From Sipunculus nudus (Eukaryota; Annelida; Sipuncula; Golfingiida; Sipunculidae): 64,000 nucleotides of DNA. The notes below the pieces were generated by a model, which saw only the letters and a program-made list of their open reading frames with translations, was not told the origin of the DNA and did not search any database. Shown piece by piece: positions 35,561 to 48,162 of this stretch. Both the position numbers and the translations under genes were made by a program. Numbering within the stretch: the first letter of the stretch is position 1; each line of letters begins with the position of its first letter. The stretch spans positions 78,899,429 through 78,963,428 of the forward strand of contig CM049312.1 in assembly GCA_026874595.1 (NCBI GenBank). Reading direction: 5' to 3'.

Positions 35561-36599
35561 AGAACTAACTGATAGTGTGAACAATAGACATGATATTGGT
35601 TCTGATTGTGTTCCTTTAAAAAATAATAAACCAGCTCTGGCACGGTATATGTGCTTGTTCCTTGGTGTATGTCATCTTCATAATACGCGTTAGACCAGTT
35701 ATAATTAACAGGTCTGCATACTAGAAAGCTGTCTTTTCTATATCCAAATTTCAGGTAATCACATATGCTCGGAAGGCTCACTGTCAGACAATCGACACAC
35801 TATATAAGTTATCATACGATGGGCGTGGCCGAAGCGTGTTGGAGGATATTATACACCCGGGGTACATTAGAAGCTTTTTGAATAGCCACGTAAATCCTGT
35901 TTTCCTATCAAACCTCTTTGAACATTAAAAGACTTCTCACAACATTGATTTTTCTTTCATATTTAATGGTTTAATTTTCATGTAAAATTCCTAGTATATA
36001 AAATAACTCTTGGACTCAGTTGTTCTTGATGTTAAAAGGGATTTTAAACAGTTGCTTGACTCCATGTTAGATTATATATTTAGTTTCATTACAATGCATT
36101 GCACGTTGAGCCCGTTTCAGCTAGGTACCAATCTGTCCATGATTCCATTTAGAAAAGAGACCGGACATTAGTGTTCGTATACAAATAAACTTGGTCGTCA
36201 AAAAGGTTTTTGCTGTTCACAGATAATGCTGAATATACTGTATATAAGGAGATACATTTCAAAATTATAAAACAGTGAAATCCTTATCTAAAGCATTTTG
36301 CAAATTGTAGAATAATTGCATTTGGTTACGTTCGATAGTTCTCCTCATTTTTGTCCACCAAGCGACCATTATAAAGGCATTCGATTGCAGATGGATATCA
36401 AATGGATCAAAATGGCCAAATTCGGAAAGTTATATACAGAAATGATTATAAAACTCATTGAAACATTGTTTCTCAGTTTGAAATACGCTGTTAGTGCGGG
36501 CATTTGCATTTTGTGATGTTAAACTACTCCAATACCTCGCTTACCATCAATAGTTCCTGATGAAATAAATGAGGTGGGGGGAATACATACTTTGTTTCA
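35561..36599. other. Intergenic; contains a fragment of the reiterated GPCR 5' module
   Basis: 35755-35900 reads 'gctcggaaggct..' then 'gggcgtggccgaagcgtgttggagg', similar to sequence at 38810-38880 and 33105. Nothing else recognised. Confidence 0.45.
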
Positions 36600-37120
36600 A
36601 AATGACCTTAAATTCTAATTTAAAAACCAGAAAAATATAATTGCGATTCGTTTTGGTTGGATGAAGCACTTCTTGAATGCTCGGAGGTTATTATCTCTAT
36701 TTATCGCCATTGGAAGGCCCCCTAAGCCCTTAGAATATTGGCATACAATTAATCTGAACTATATATTAATGTATGTTTTGATTCCTCTATCTGATTTTCT
36801 CGCCAAGATTTTCATTTACGACTCCTTTTGAAAATAACTCTGTAAATAGATATTTTTTATATTTAAGTTATTTTAAAACAGTGCTTGATTTAAGTGATAT
36901 TAATAAAATTAGCTACGGTATAATCCGTAAGATGTGCCTGTTTTGTTAGTCCGGGAGTTTTAAATTGCATGTAATAAGAACTAAAAGCATTATGTATATA
37001 GTTTATATTTGAGTTTTTAGAAAAAAAAAAATGAAATTTATTCATTCTGACAGTTCATCTTACTTACGACTAGTGTGCAAGAAAAGCATTCCCTTGCGAG
37101 TACAGACTTCAAGTTGTACA
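36600..37120 (+). repeat. Locally duplicated block, copy 1
   Basis: Similar in order to 41340-41800: 'aaaaatataattgcgattcgttttggttgg', 'tcttgaatgctcggaggttat', 'acagtgcttgattt', 'aataagaactaaa', and 'caagaaaagcattccc.tgc'. Moderately diverged and non-coding. Confidence 0.6.
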
Positions 37121-38225
37121 CATGCATATAATACAAGATGTTTGCGTGAATAATATAAGATTAAAATATGCATATTCATATATTTATTTTATGATCTTGT
37201 TGAATATTAGTTTTGTTTATGAACACAACTAAAATGACAAAAAAAGATGAATATTTATAAATCATATTGAATAGACAATCCGCGCAAAGCAAATCACCGA
37301 TATTACAAATAAGCACTAATAACCATGGAGTATGTAATGCAGAACATATTCTCCTGTGTCATGGCTACAGGTCTCAAAAGTACTCAGAAAGAAATTCTAA
37401 TCGGGAAAGAACATGAATTTTTTAGATTACTTAAATGCTCATTTCGTTCTGCAGGGTAATGTTTTCTGATTCATATATATATTTTATTTTGACAAAAAGG
37501 GGGCTTTAAAATCATGACTGTTATTGTGTTAAATAAACTAAGGTTGTTTGTCTCCTTTGGAGTAATAAGAGTCCATATGGCAAATATATTAAATATATAA
37601 ATAATGTTATAATAAAATATAAATTTGTCAGCTGAAGTAGTTTATTAAGCTCATCATAGATGTCTTCTGGCGGTTTTTGGACTATAATGTTTCTAATATT
37701 TATGGCCACGTTTTGTAACTAAGGAATGGATAATGACATATATGGTCGATCAGGGCTTTATCTGACTTCAATAATATGACATGAATATAATTTTTATGCT
37801 TTTTCATTGACTGCTATATATGTAACCAACGTCGATGTATGTGTTTCTGGCTTTGCTTTTTCTTCTTCCATTTCTACAATATAAAACCCTTTAAAGTGAC
37901 GGAACCACATATTTCAATTGGCTATTTATTTGATTAAACTTTGAGAAATATGATATATTATTAATATACTAATTTTGTTCTTCTTGATCTGGATTTTAAT
38001 ACAAGTTCATGCATTATATTTAAGCAAAGATACTTGGTATTGTTAATTGTGTATTGCAATTATTGTTTGTATATTTTTTGTATATTTATTATCTTCTCAT
38101 GTATGGCTTATAGTGTTCAAGGATAAAGACAAGGGTTGTAGACATGTACATGTGACACAGGGTTTATCATTCGGTAGGACCATATCCAAAGCTTTAGGTA
38201 TCGTGATATTGTAGGTAAAAGCGAT
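37121..38225. other. Intergenic, nothing recognised
   Basis: Very AT-rich, with no supportable gene. Confidence 0.45.
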
Positions 38226-38700
38226 GCTGATCCAATGAGCCCTTTGGATTAATGATGACAGCTGTAAACGGCGTTATATGTGATGCAAAATGGACTTCTT
38301 AGTTTGCCTCTAAATGGGTTCAGGCCACATTAGAACAAATTGGTAAGAAATGTAGATAAATTCCAATCCTTGATAGGTTCTGTTACTTATGTTCCAGAAT
38401 ACCATACAATCACGTATGGAACAACTGGAAAAGGCTCTCAAGCAATCCGCTTAAGCTGAGTCGGTTTCCTGTATTGATACGTGAATAAACCGGCTCTTTC
38501 AGAAATATGGGCGTGTGCTGAAGTGTACGCAATGTTACTTAATACGTGTTCAGGCAGTTTTAATGATCACGTCTCCTCTTGTTTGTCGTGGTTTGGCGTG
38601 GCTGAAGCATATTGGAGGTAAATCACTTCCGAGGTTAATTAGCTGTGTATAGAAAGTCACTGGTAATAACATACCCCTGTCACCTTTTTAAGTCATCATG
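38226..38700 (-). pseudogene. Decayed copy of the GPCR 5' region and first codons
   Basis: Matches 32750-33190 (GPCR codons 1 to about 45 plus upstream flank) over roughly 450 bp in the same orientation. The copy starts in the GPCR N-terminal coding part ('agctgtaaacggcgttatatgtga' against 'agctgtagatggcgttatgtgtga') and runs through the upstream flank to 'aataacatacccctgtca'. The start codon pair ATGATG is lost (AAGGATTGG in its place), and no receptor body follows. It is a truncated, dead duplicate. Confidence 0.75.
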
Positions 38701-38844
38701 TTACAAAATACGTTTCATGAGTTTCTAATGATCATATCTCTTCAGATTTGTATGACAGAACAGTTGAATTTTCCTCTATGGCAAATGAGTAATTGCTTAT
38801 TCTCGGAAGGCTGGTTGTTACAAAATATGATATGAATTCACCAT

Positions 38845-38955
38845 AGGTTGGGCGTGGCGGAAGAGTGTGTAAGTAAATCTACACCAAAGATCAATTGCTT
38901 CATATAGAAAAGTCGTGGTAATAACATACCCCTGTCACCATTTTAAGTCCTCCCC
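38845..38955 (-). repeat. Second decayed copy of the GPCR upstream module
   Basis: 'gttgggcgtggcggaag' is followed about 65 bases later by 'gtggtaataacatacccctg', the same order and spacing as at 33110-33190 and 38590-38690. Confidence 0.65.
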
Positions 38956-41339
38956 AGCCTTGTTGAAATTTGTGGTTTACTTTATGTGATTATTTACGGA
39001 TTCTTGATAAAACTTCATGCTCTGCAATGGGTCTGATTCCCATTTAGTTTATAGTCTCATTTCTACGTAGGATTTCAATGGAAATTACGCTTGTATGCAG
39101 CTGGTATTTTTTCAAATTTAAAGTATTTTAAACAGATACACGACACGTTGTCTGATGTAACTATCTCGCACAAGCACCACTCTGTATCAAGAATAACTTG
39201 GTCATTTAAAAGGATTGAACGTCTGCAGTGTAACGCTGAACACACGGGGACATATATTAAATTAATAACAATGAAAAATTCTTGCGTAACGCATTTAGCA
39301 GTTTGTAGAATAATTGTAATTGATTACATTTGTCAGTTGTCCTGATCTAAGTCCGGTGTGTGACGATAAGAAAGGCACTGTGTTTCGAAAGGATTTCTCA
39401 TGGAGCAAAGAGTTCGTGTAGCGTAATATGGAAAGGTTATAAACATGGTCTATACTGGGTTTCTATATTTCAAATAAAGCTGCTAGTGCAAGGAAGTGTA
39501 TGTTGTACCTTGTGTATGTTGTAAAGTTCGTAAGTAACTAACATGTCATCAATAGTACCTCTGAGAATAAATGTTTCGAATCGGAATACTAACTTTGTTA
39601 CATAATGGAAGACCATAAATCATATATATAGCTTTTATTTTAAAAGAAACAATTGAGTAATATATATACTCGTAATCGACGAAATGAGCGCCCGATCACG
39701 ATCCGCTAATTATGACACTTTTGTTTGACATCGCACCATATTTGCGGCAATCCAGGGAAACCAAATGACTCGAATGATGATTATTTCACAACATGAGTTA
39801 AACCATAACTAATCTTAACGATATATTAAGTGTATTCGTCATCTTAATACCAACATATTACCTAAGCACGGAATTTGAATGGTAAATAAAACCTTCTGCT
39901 AATGTGAACAAGCCAACACATTTTGATTGAAGCTGGTGCGCCATCTTCCGCAAATCAGACGCCAATAATTCAAAACAAGCCGTCCTCCTTTTTTAATTCA
40001 ATTATTATATAAAAAGAATACCCGAAAGACCGCCGTTTTACTTATGTGACGATCTCTCCCAAGTCGTAAATTTCATTCGACGAACTCCTCCAAGTTTTGT
40101 TGACCAGCAGGGCAAATATAATTTTATAAAATATATTCGTCAAAAAGACGAGAGCTTTTTCCCCATGCAATAAGTAGAATCCGAAAATTAACAAGCGTAT
40201 GTAGATTTAAAGACACAGCGATCGAGAAATCCATGACCCCCCCCCACCCCCCCGTCGAACTTGACACACAGAGACCCGTTTTGCTTAGCATTTGTGCGAT
40301 TTGTGCTGAGACAATAATTAAAAAAAAACTAATAGTAAAAGACACACAATGCACGATCAATTTCATTGATCACATTTTGAAACCAGATTGTACGCAGACA
40401 TTTTGAGCTTATTTATATTTGCTCAGTGAGGGCTCGATGTTCAGATTGATATTCACTGACAATCTGTTGACTAGAGTGGTGACAGATCGAATTTTCACAG
40501 TGTTTCTGTCATTTCCAAGGATTAGCGAACCATGATATATTCAGGCGATGCCGGACATAAGACGTAACAGACCCTATAACTTACGCGTCAGCCTAACATT
40601 TACACTGGCTCATGCACCCCTTATGCTCGGCAACAGCCGAAGTTACCAATACTCGAGCTCTGTAATCATGGTCAAATGAAAGGACCAAGAGACAATTCAT
40701 ATTCTAACTTTTCTAAGGAACTATGCAGTCTGTTATTTTAAGCTACTGAAAAAATAACAGGCTTTCAATTTGTCAAAAAATACAGGTTTATATAGCCTGG
40801 AAATGAGCCGGCAGGTTTCAAAATAGGGTGCTATAAATTTTATAATAACGTTATTCTTGCATTTAAAGCCAGCAGGACTGTCATATTTTGACATTACATT
40901 CGACAAAACTCAGAAACTTGCGTGACCTATACAGCGCAATTTTCCTCAGAATTAACGCAAGCGGAAATTCCATTCCACGTTACATTTGGTTTGGATATAT
41001 ATTTAGGCCAGAAAGCGACGGTGTTAATCGTTAATACGGTATGGAAGAGTCCATCGTATCAATCCGGTGCTGTTCTACGATAAGATATGATTTCTTTGAG
41101 GATTCTGATGAAACTTCTAGGCGCTAATTTAGGGACAATTTCATTTCGTGAAACAATATTTATGGGTTCTGGACACACTGGCATAATTTTACCCCATTGA
41201 AATCATCATACCAGGTGGCAATATAACGGTGACCGCAAGTGCTGCAATTTTTAGGGCAGAATGTGTCATCCCTCTCGTTTTCTCAAAAATATGTCTTTAA
41301 AATCCAATGGGAGATCATTACGGCAGTGGCGCTCATTAC
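38956..41339. other. Intergenic, nothing recognised
   Basis: Contains a C-run with interruptions near 40237-40253. No domain-bearing ORF. Confidence 0.45.
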
Positions 41340-41800
41340 GTCAAAACGGTAATTGGAAAACAGCAAAATATAATTAGAATTCGTTTTGGCTTGGGCGTGG
41401 CTGAAATTAGCGCTTTCTTGAGTACACAAAGGTTATCACGTCTGCCTGAACATAAGCATACATTTTAGGGGAAATATTAAGGTTTTTTATTCATCTCCCT
41501 CTACCTTTTGATAAGCTTTTTACAGGCTGTTCATAATGAAAATGACTTTAATTTTTTTAACAAGTGCTTGATTTTTTGTCATGATTAATATATATGGTTA
41601 CTTTATATTCTGTTTTGTTTATTTAGGATGTTGACATTTTTGGTAATAAGAAGTAAAGTCCTTGTGTTTATATTTGTGTTTTGATGAAAAAATGTAATTT
41701 TTAAATTTGATATTTCATCATGTCTAAGAAAAATGTACAGCAAAGTCATTCCATTGCAAAAGAAAACATTTGACAACATTGACTAGATTTTTTTATTAAA
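41340..41800 (+). repeat. Locally duplicated block, copy 2
   Basis: Counterpart of 36600-37120. It keeps the string 'gggcgtggctgaa' that has been lost at the corresponding place of copy 1. Confidence 0.6.
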
Positions 41801-41830
41801 ATATAATGCTGCTGTGTATTAAATAAGCTA

Positions 41831-41854
41831 ATATATATATATATATATATATAT
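41831..41854. repeat. (TA)n microsatellite
   Basis: About 12 TA units. Confidence 0.9.
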
Positions 41855-42224
41855 TTACCTTCTTTACCGCCATTATCCAAAATGTTAGGTATCGTGCAAT
41901 GTACGCAAACTTGATACCAATCTCCTGAGCCATTGGGCGTGGCTTTAAACTGGGCATCAGCATCGATCTGCATGGCCATCAATGCCTCTAGTGAAGGCAA
42001 GACTTATAAAAAAAATAAATCATCATAGATATTTTTTAGAAGTTTACTAAGCAATCAAATGGACAAAAAGCGTTTTGCTATGCTTGGTTGACTGACATAC
42101 TCCAGATCTGTCTTGTGCATAGTACATTACAATAAAATGCACTTAAAATCACCCTCCATTTAAAAAAAAGGTTTGTTTTGCGGAGCGGGTGCGAGCTGTA
42201 AATTCCGGACCGCGCAGAGCTCTA

Positions 42225-42740
42225 GTGGCCAGTCTCATTTATTACGTAACAAGGCTGAGGGTAGATAACCAGGATTATGCCTGTGATGTTATAATAGTCG
42301 CTGCATGGGTGCTTCTGGCTCTGTCATTATATGGATATATGTTTACATAACTCGCAAAGACTAATGTGTCCTAATCATGGATGAGCCAAAGAGCACTGGC
42401 TAGTGTTTTTGGTCTCTGCATTGGCAAAGCAGAATGAGATAACAAGCATGGCGCTCATATGGTATCTATTCTTGTGTACAAAACCATAACATAGAGCTGA
42501 CTACCTCTGTAGTTCCATACCCTTCCCCTTTCAGCTAATTAGCTAATTATCGCTGGACAGGATAAAGCTCTCTGTCAAATAAAAGGTGTGAACTGTGATG
42601 AGCAAGTGTTGTCCTCCAGCTACTGCAGCCATTGGCGAGTAGTGAAACTCTTGGCAAACACGATTAATATAAATGTTTTATGCTTAAGTTTTATTTTATG
42701 TTTCCGTATAGCAGCATGTGCATTGTAAAAATGTTGAAAC
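42225..42740 (+). repeat. Dispersed repeat, copy 2 of a same-strand pair
   Basis: Counterpart of 33590-34110; see there for shared landmarks. Confidence 0.75.
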
Positions 42741-43899
42741 TACAAGGATGTTGTCAGCTAAATATCTGAATATGTTGAATTTATAATATTAAAAAAATAT
42801 TTTAAGGAGACCCACAACTCATTATTTGATAAGTGTGTCCCAGTTACTGATATTTCAAGTGACAAAGCTGTTAATAATTGCATTTTGGTAAGTGGTTATT
42901 CTTTAAAATAAAAAATGCATGCTAATTCTGTGACACTCGTTCTTACTGTGAAAAAAAACTGAAAAAAGTACTACTATCAATAAAACATTGTAACTCTATC
43001 TACTCAGATGGTCATTCATTTATAAATTTATGAAAATAAATATTTTTTTAGTTTGCTACCTTTCAGGTTGTCCTTTATCTTTATTTGCGGGTTGAACGAG
43101 GGCTGACTTTGCGGAAAAAAATGCGAGGTGGGCTGAAAGCTAAATATGCGGGGCGGATGCGGGTCGGTTTGTTCTTTGTATGTGCGGGTCGGTGCGGGGC
43201 GGTTTTCACAACAAGGTTTGTTTTGCATGACTCTAAATTCCAGCCCATGCACACATGTATGGAAAAAATGTAATCTGTGTCAACCTTTGTCTTCATAATT
43301 TCCTTGCAGAGCATTGACAAGTGCATTATACTTTGTTATAGTGTATTGTAGTACTTATATAAAAAACGAACTGTTAACATTTTTACGTCTATCAAGAAAT
43401 AATGTTTATTAGTAATAAGGTGGATTATTCCAAAGCGCTGGAAAATAATATCAAATGTGTAATCAAATTGCATTTTGAAAAATATGCAGAAAAATAGGTG
43501 GTGAGAAAAATCAATGTTAATGCAACAGCTTACTAAACACAAAAGAGATATACCTACCTTAAAGGGAGCGGTATATAAGAAATAAATATGGATACATATG
43601 TTTAAATATAAAACTGCCTGCCATTTCCTGCTTTGAACCATGCAGCAGCAGGTAACAAATTAAGTAAAATGATAGCCCTTATATTCTTTAAAATAGGAGT
43701 CTAATGGTACCTTTATCGAGGCTTCCACAGCTGAAGTAGAGAATAGTTATTGTCTCCAAATTACAGATTAAAAACTCTGATTAAAAAGTCACCGAAAATA
43801 AAATGTATTTCACAGGCAAATAGTTAAGAAAAAAGTCTCTATATTATGTAAATATTTATACATTTTTCTCCTCCTCTGGCTTATTAAACATCTGCATTA
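42741..43899. other. Intergenic, with a G-rich patch
   Basis: 43085-43205 is G-rich on the plus strand with iterated GCGGGTCGG/GCGGGGCGG strings in an otherwise AT-rich surrounding. 'aaggtttgttttgc' occurs both at 43214 and 42167. No gene recognised. Confidence 0.45.
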
Positions 43900-44680
43900 T
43901 ACCGAGTGTAGTCTCTTCATTAAGAAGTGGATGTCCCTTGTCCATGTATTTATTACATCTCGTTCGGACTACTGCAACAGTATTCTATGCGGTCTTCAAG
44001 GTAAACTTCTTGAACGCCATAAGCGAGTTCAAAACACGGCAGCTTGACTTGTGACGGGTAGAAAAGACTAGCACATTTTACACCTGTACTTCAGGAGCTT
44101 CATTGGCTCCCCGTATCAACTAGAACAAAGTTCAAATTTGCTATGCTCACAAATAAAGCACTTCATGATCCAGCACCAGCTTCTCCGTCCGAACTCATCA
44201 CGTCATCAAGCCTACCAGGAAACTCAGGTCCGGGGTAGAAATCTTCTATTAGTGCCTTCATATAACTTTCTTATAAGCCTTACAGACGGAGATTATACTT
44301 CCATGTAGCACCTGTGATATGGAACAGCTTGTCAGATGATTTACGAGTCGCCGCTACACTTGAATAGTTTAAACATGGACTGAAGACATACCTTTGTAGA
44401 GATGCTTATGACTTGTAAATTTTAAATATAACCAGTGATAAAGATCCAGAGTCTATAAATACATAACACATGTATTTCAACTTAATTTGGCTGGTAGTTT
44501 TATCACCATTTAGTCATACCTTAATTCTTATCGTTTTAATCTTGCATTTACTTGCATACGTGGACTTTTATTGCTTTAACTTTTTTTATCACAATTTTAT
44601 TGTATTAGCGCTTGTAAGCAGTTCGCTTGACAAGCGCTTTATAAATGTTCAATAATAATAAATATTAATAACATAAGTAA
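43900..44680 (+). mobile_element. Second LINE reverse-transcriptase 3' relic
   Basis: Plus-strand translation shows the reverse-transcriptase C-terminal landmarks of the same broad LINE type as at 10.2 kb: VFITSRSDYCNSILCGL, then ERHKRVQNTAA and LVTGRK, a shifted 'ELHWLP'-like part, and AP.IWNSLSDDLR with FK.GLKTYL. Stops and frameshifts are frequent. The 3' end reads 'gacaagcgctttataaatg' and then an AATA-rich tail. 5' truncated and inactive. Confidence 0.85.
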
Positions 44681-45069
44681 AATTGTAACAAGAACACATG
44701 AACCCATGGGAGTTTTCTGCTGAGAAAGTAAGATACGTCTAATTCCTGTCCTCTAAAGGCAAGTCCTCTTATGATAAAGAGAGCAATAATCCCGCCCCAA
44801 AGGGCTCTTAAAAGTGTTGTCCGAACAGGGTCTTTTATATCAATATAACTACTTAATATCGTGCAGGTAATAGAGAATGTAATTAAAAATTATTTTTCAT
44901 GTATATCCGGGTAGAAACCGGTTTTCAATCTCATGCTTAGTTTAATAATCAGTGTCCCAATCTATTACCTATTGTTTCAGCGGTCCGTATGTTTCATTAT
45001 TGAAATTGTCCGAGAGGCTTTTTTAACATATTTCTATGAAAGGTGTCTAAGTTTCGTGTGATTTGTTTG

Positions 45070-45135
<66 letters not shown>

Positions 45136-45690
45136 TCCAGATTATTATCCTTTCCTTATCATAGATTACAAAATACAAATTCATATTAATTATTAATTGA
45201 TAAATTGCATTTTTTTTTAGTTTCTGCTGCATGCTCGTCTAAAACTTGCTTGGCAAGTTTCTTCACATTTTTGGGAAAGAATACCGAGGTTCCAGTTAAC
45301 TTTTGGACCAGAAGTAGTGACTTATAAACAGGGTAAACATATATGTTATCTAATACTTATAAAAGGAATTCGCTCCACATTTGTCTCAAATTCAAACACA
45401 TGATTAAGGGTTATTGTTCATATGAATAACGCTTGCTTTCAGTGTCTGGCCTTTGTTTGACCCAGGCTCTGACCCAGTAGTCAGTGCTTAGTCAGCAAAA
45501 GTGAGAAACACATGTTTCTCGCCTTATGAAATGGAGGGTTCAACCCAGGGGGGTTAATGATAAACCTTATTAAAAGTCCTAATTTCAGGAACAGGGTTGG
45601 GATGGGGTCGAGTGGAGTGGTGGCGAGAGTTTCAGGCCTCAAAATTTGTCTGATTTGGCTGAAAATAGGATACGGACCCTCTGCATTGAG
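44681..45690. other. Intergenic, nothing recognised
   Basis: Apart from the (TA)n tract at 45070-45131, no feature is supported. Confidence 0.45.
45070..45131. repeat. (TA)n microsatellite
   Basis: About 31 uninterrupted TA units. Confidence 0.95.
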
Positions 45691-46290
45691 TATTGTATGA
45701 CTTAATTGTTAATGCCGGTCACAGTGCAGTATTGTTTAATTTTATTGTTAAACCATCTTCAGCAGCAGCATTGAATGATTTAATTGCTTAAGCCGGCACC
45801 AGCAGCAGCATTGTATGACTTTATTGTTAATACAAGCTACAAAGGCAGTATCACTGATATTTTTTGCGATAAGGCAAAATATTTATCGTTATACGAAGAA
45901 AGAGAGCTCGTCTTTATAAATCTGAGTCAGCTTCAAAGCATATTATTACCCAATTGATTTAGTCATAAAACACTGCTGCTGAACCGGCTTTAATAATGAA
46001 GTCATTTTGGATAAGATTTACTGATCAGTGTTTTATGACTTTATTGTTAAAGTTGGCTACAGTAGCAGTATTTTATTATTTTATTGTTAAAGCCTGCTTC
46101 AGCAGCAGCCTTGTATGACCTTATTTTTAATACCGGCTACAGCAGTAGTATTGTATAATTTTATTTTAAAAGCCGGCTACAGCAGCCTTGTATAATTTTA
46201 TAAATTATATTATATTAAATTAATATCGGCCACAGCAGCAGCATTGTACAACTTTATTGTAAAAGCCGGCTACAGGAGCAGTATTTCACT
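45690..46290. repeat. Degenerate ~40-bp minisatellite with one inverted stretch
   Basis: The unit is roughly 'ttgtatgactttattgttaa' followed by 'agccggctacagcagcagta'. Direct copies occur at 45690-45850 and 46020-46290. Between them, about 45950-46005 reads as the reverse complement (agtcataaaacactgctgctgaaccggcttt). It does not code. Confidence 0.75.
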
Positions 46291-46407
46291 GTTAACCAAG
46301 ACTACTCAGCATGAGAAGTATAAACTACTCCAGCTTATGTGCCTCCAGTGAGTAGGCAACAACTCCAGCCAGGGTAGCTCTTACTCAGGGTCAAGTATTC
46401 TACTCAA

Positions 46408-46640
46408 GCTAGAGTAGTTTCTGCACAAGCTAGAGTAGTTTCTGCACAAGCTAGAGTAGTTTCTGCACAAGCTAGAGTAGTTTCTGCACAAGCTAGAGTA
46501 GTTTCTGCACAAGCTAGAGTAGTTTCTGCACAAGCTAGAGTAGTTTCTGCACAAGCTAGAGTAGTTTCTGCACAAGCTAGAGTAGTTTCTGCACAAGCTA
46601 GAGTAGTTTCTGCACAAGCTGGAATAGTTTCTGGTGCGGA
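46408..46640. repeat. 21-bp tandem array, about 10-11 copies
   Basis: The unit GCTAGAGTAGTTTCTGCACAA is repeated almost without change; only the last copy differs (GCTGGAATAG). Since 21 is a multiple of three, minus-strand frames show seven-residue repeats (CAETTLA, CRNYSSL); these are not genes. Near-identity of units suggests recent expansion or ongoing homogenisation. G- and C-runs follow at 46646-46656 and 46690-46700. Confidence 0.95.
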
Positions 46641-46699
46641 TCCAGGGGGGGGGGGTTGAGTTTGTGTGTCGCAATTTAAGGGGGTCGTGACCCCCCCCC

Positions 46700-48162
46700 C
46701 TCCCCGCTCCAAACCACCAACCTTTTTTCAGACCAATTTTAAACCATGACAGGTAAATTGCTTGGAATAATCACACATGTCAACGGTGACCCCCTCCCCC
46801 TAAAAATCCTGGATCTGCTCCTGGGAATGTTTCCTATATCCTTGTTCTAATCAAAGATGAAATAATAGGAAATCAGTATCTTTGTAAGTCAAACCACAAT
46901 TATTTGATATATGAGGTTTATGACCTTTTTTCTTTAAAAAAAATACTTCAATCCACATTGCAACTTTGAAAATGTGCAGATCATGATAAGATGACGATTC
47001 TCAAACTTATATTAAACAGACTGTGGCATATAATTAAAGTTCATATATTTTAACTCTGTGTATATTTGACTGATTTGAGAAATGCTGGTGTTTGTTTGGT
47101 TGAAACAATGGTAATTTATATAAAATTCACTCATATATTTCTATATATATATTTATCTACATGATTCGCAATGAGATACTTCTGAGATGGTTACATAATT
47201 TAGATTCAACATTAAAGCATATCTTTCTAATAATGTGATTAAGCTTATCATGCTTGTCATAATTTAAATGCAATACTGAATGTGTCATATATTACAGCCT
47301 TTATGATAGTATAATATGCCAATCGCTTAAGTAATAAATTCTCTACAACGGTACAATAAAATGTCTACAGGCAATTCGATACAGTTCCAGTGGTATATTT
47401 TTAGACGACCATAGGTCGAGTGCTTGTTGAAGTTGAAATGACAGCCAGACTGAACATATTGTCTTTTTTCTATCACTTGTTTGACTTTCAGAGCAATTGC
47501 TGAGAAGTTATGGTCTGTAGAATGACACATATCAGACTAAAGAACAAACGAGCAAATAAAGCTGATGGCAACAGACACACTATCAGACATACTGACACAA
47601 CTGAAATAACAGATTACTAGATAATGGTATAAGACACACATATAGTGTTTTTAAGTGATAGCTCTAAAAATCTCATTTGATGAGACATTGTGCCAGAATT
47701 GGCGAGACTTGCAACTGGATCACTAAGATCACCTCAAGAGCTACATGATGCCAAAAATAGACCCTCTACAGCTTTGAAATTCACATGATAGAAAAATTAG
47801 ACTTATTATTTTCAAAATTAATCACTTTTCGCAAACCATGGTTACAGCAAAATCGAGGCAGCTACACATTCGAAAAAAAGGGCACGGAATGATAAACAAA
47901 ACGAGCTATAGCTTTATCAGATATGATGATTCTTTATTATGATATGAAGAAAAAACATTTTTTATGACCTTGACCATGGACCCTTATTGACCAAAAACAT
48001 TTTGCTTGTTGAAAATGATTGCCGCAAAATATTGGCATGCAGAGTGCAGGCAGACAAGACAACACAGACATATGCAGCGGACTAAAATGCTTGCTGAATT
48101 CGCAGATTTATCGCGAGCTGTAAATGTCGTTTCACGTCTAATATACCAGGCTGTATTTGACC
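46700..48162. other. Intergenic, nothing recognised
   Basis: No supportable gene. It is the downstream flank of the decayed minus-strand locus. Confidence 0.4.

Noticed and set aside
46381-46712. Minus-strand ORFs with seven-residue repeats
   Set aside because: They are translations of the 21-bp tandem array and have no start, domain or splice context.
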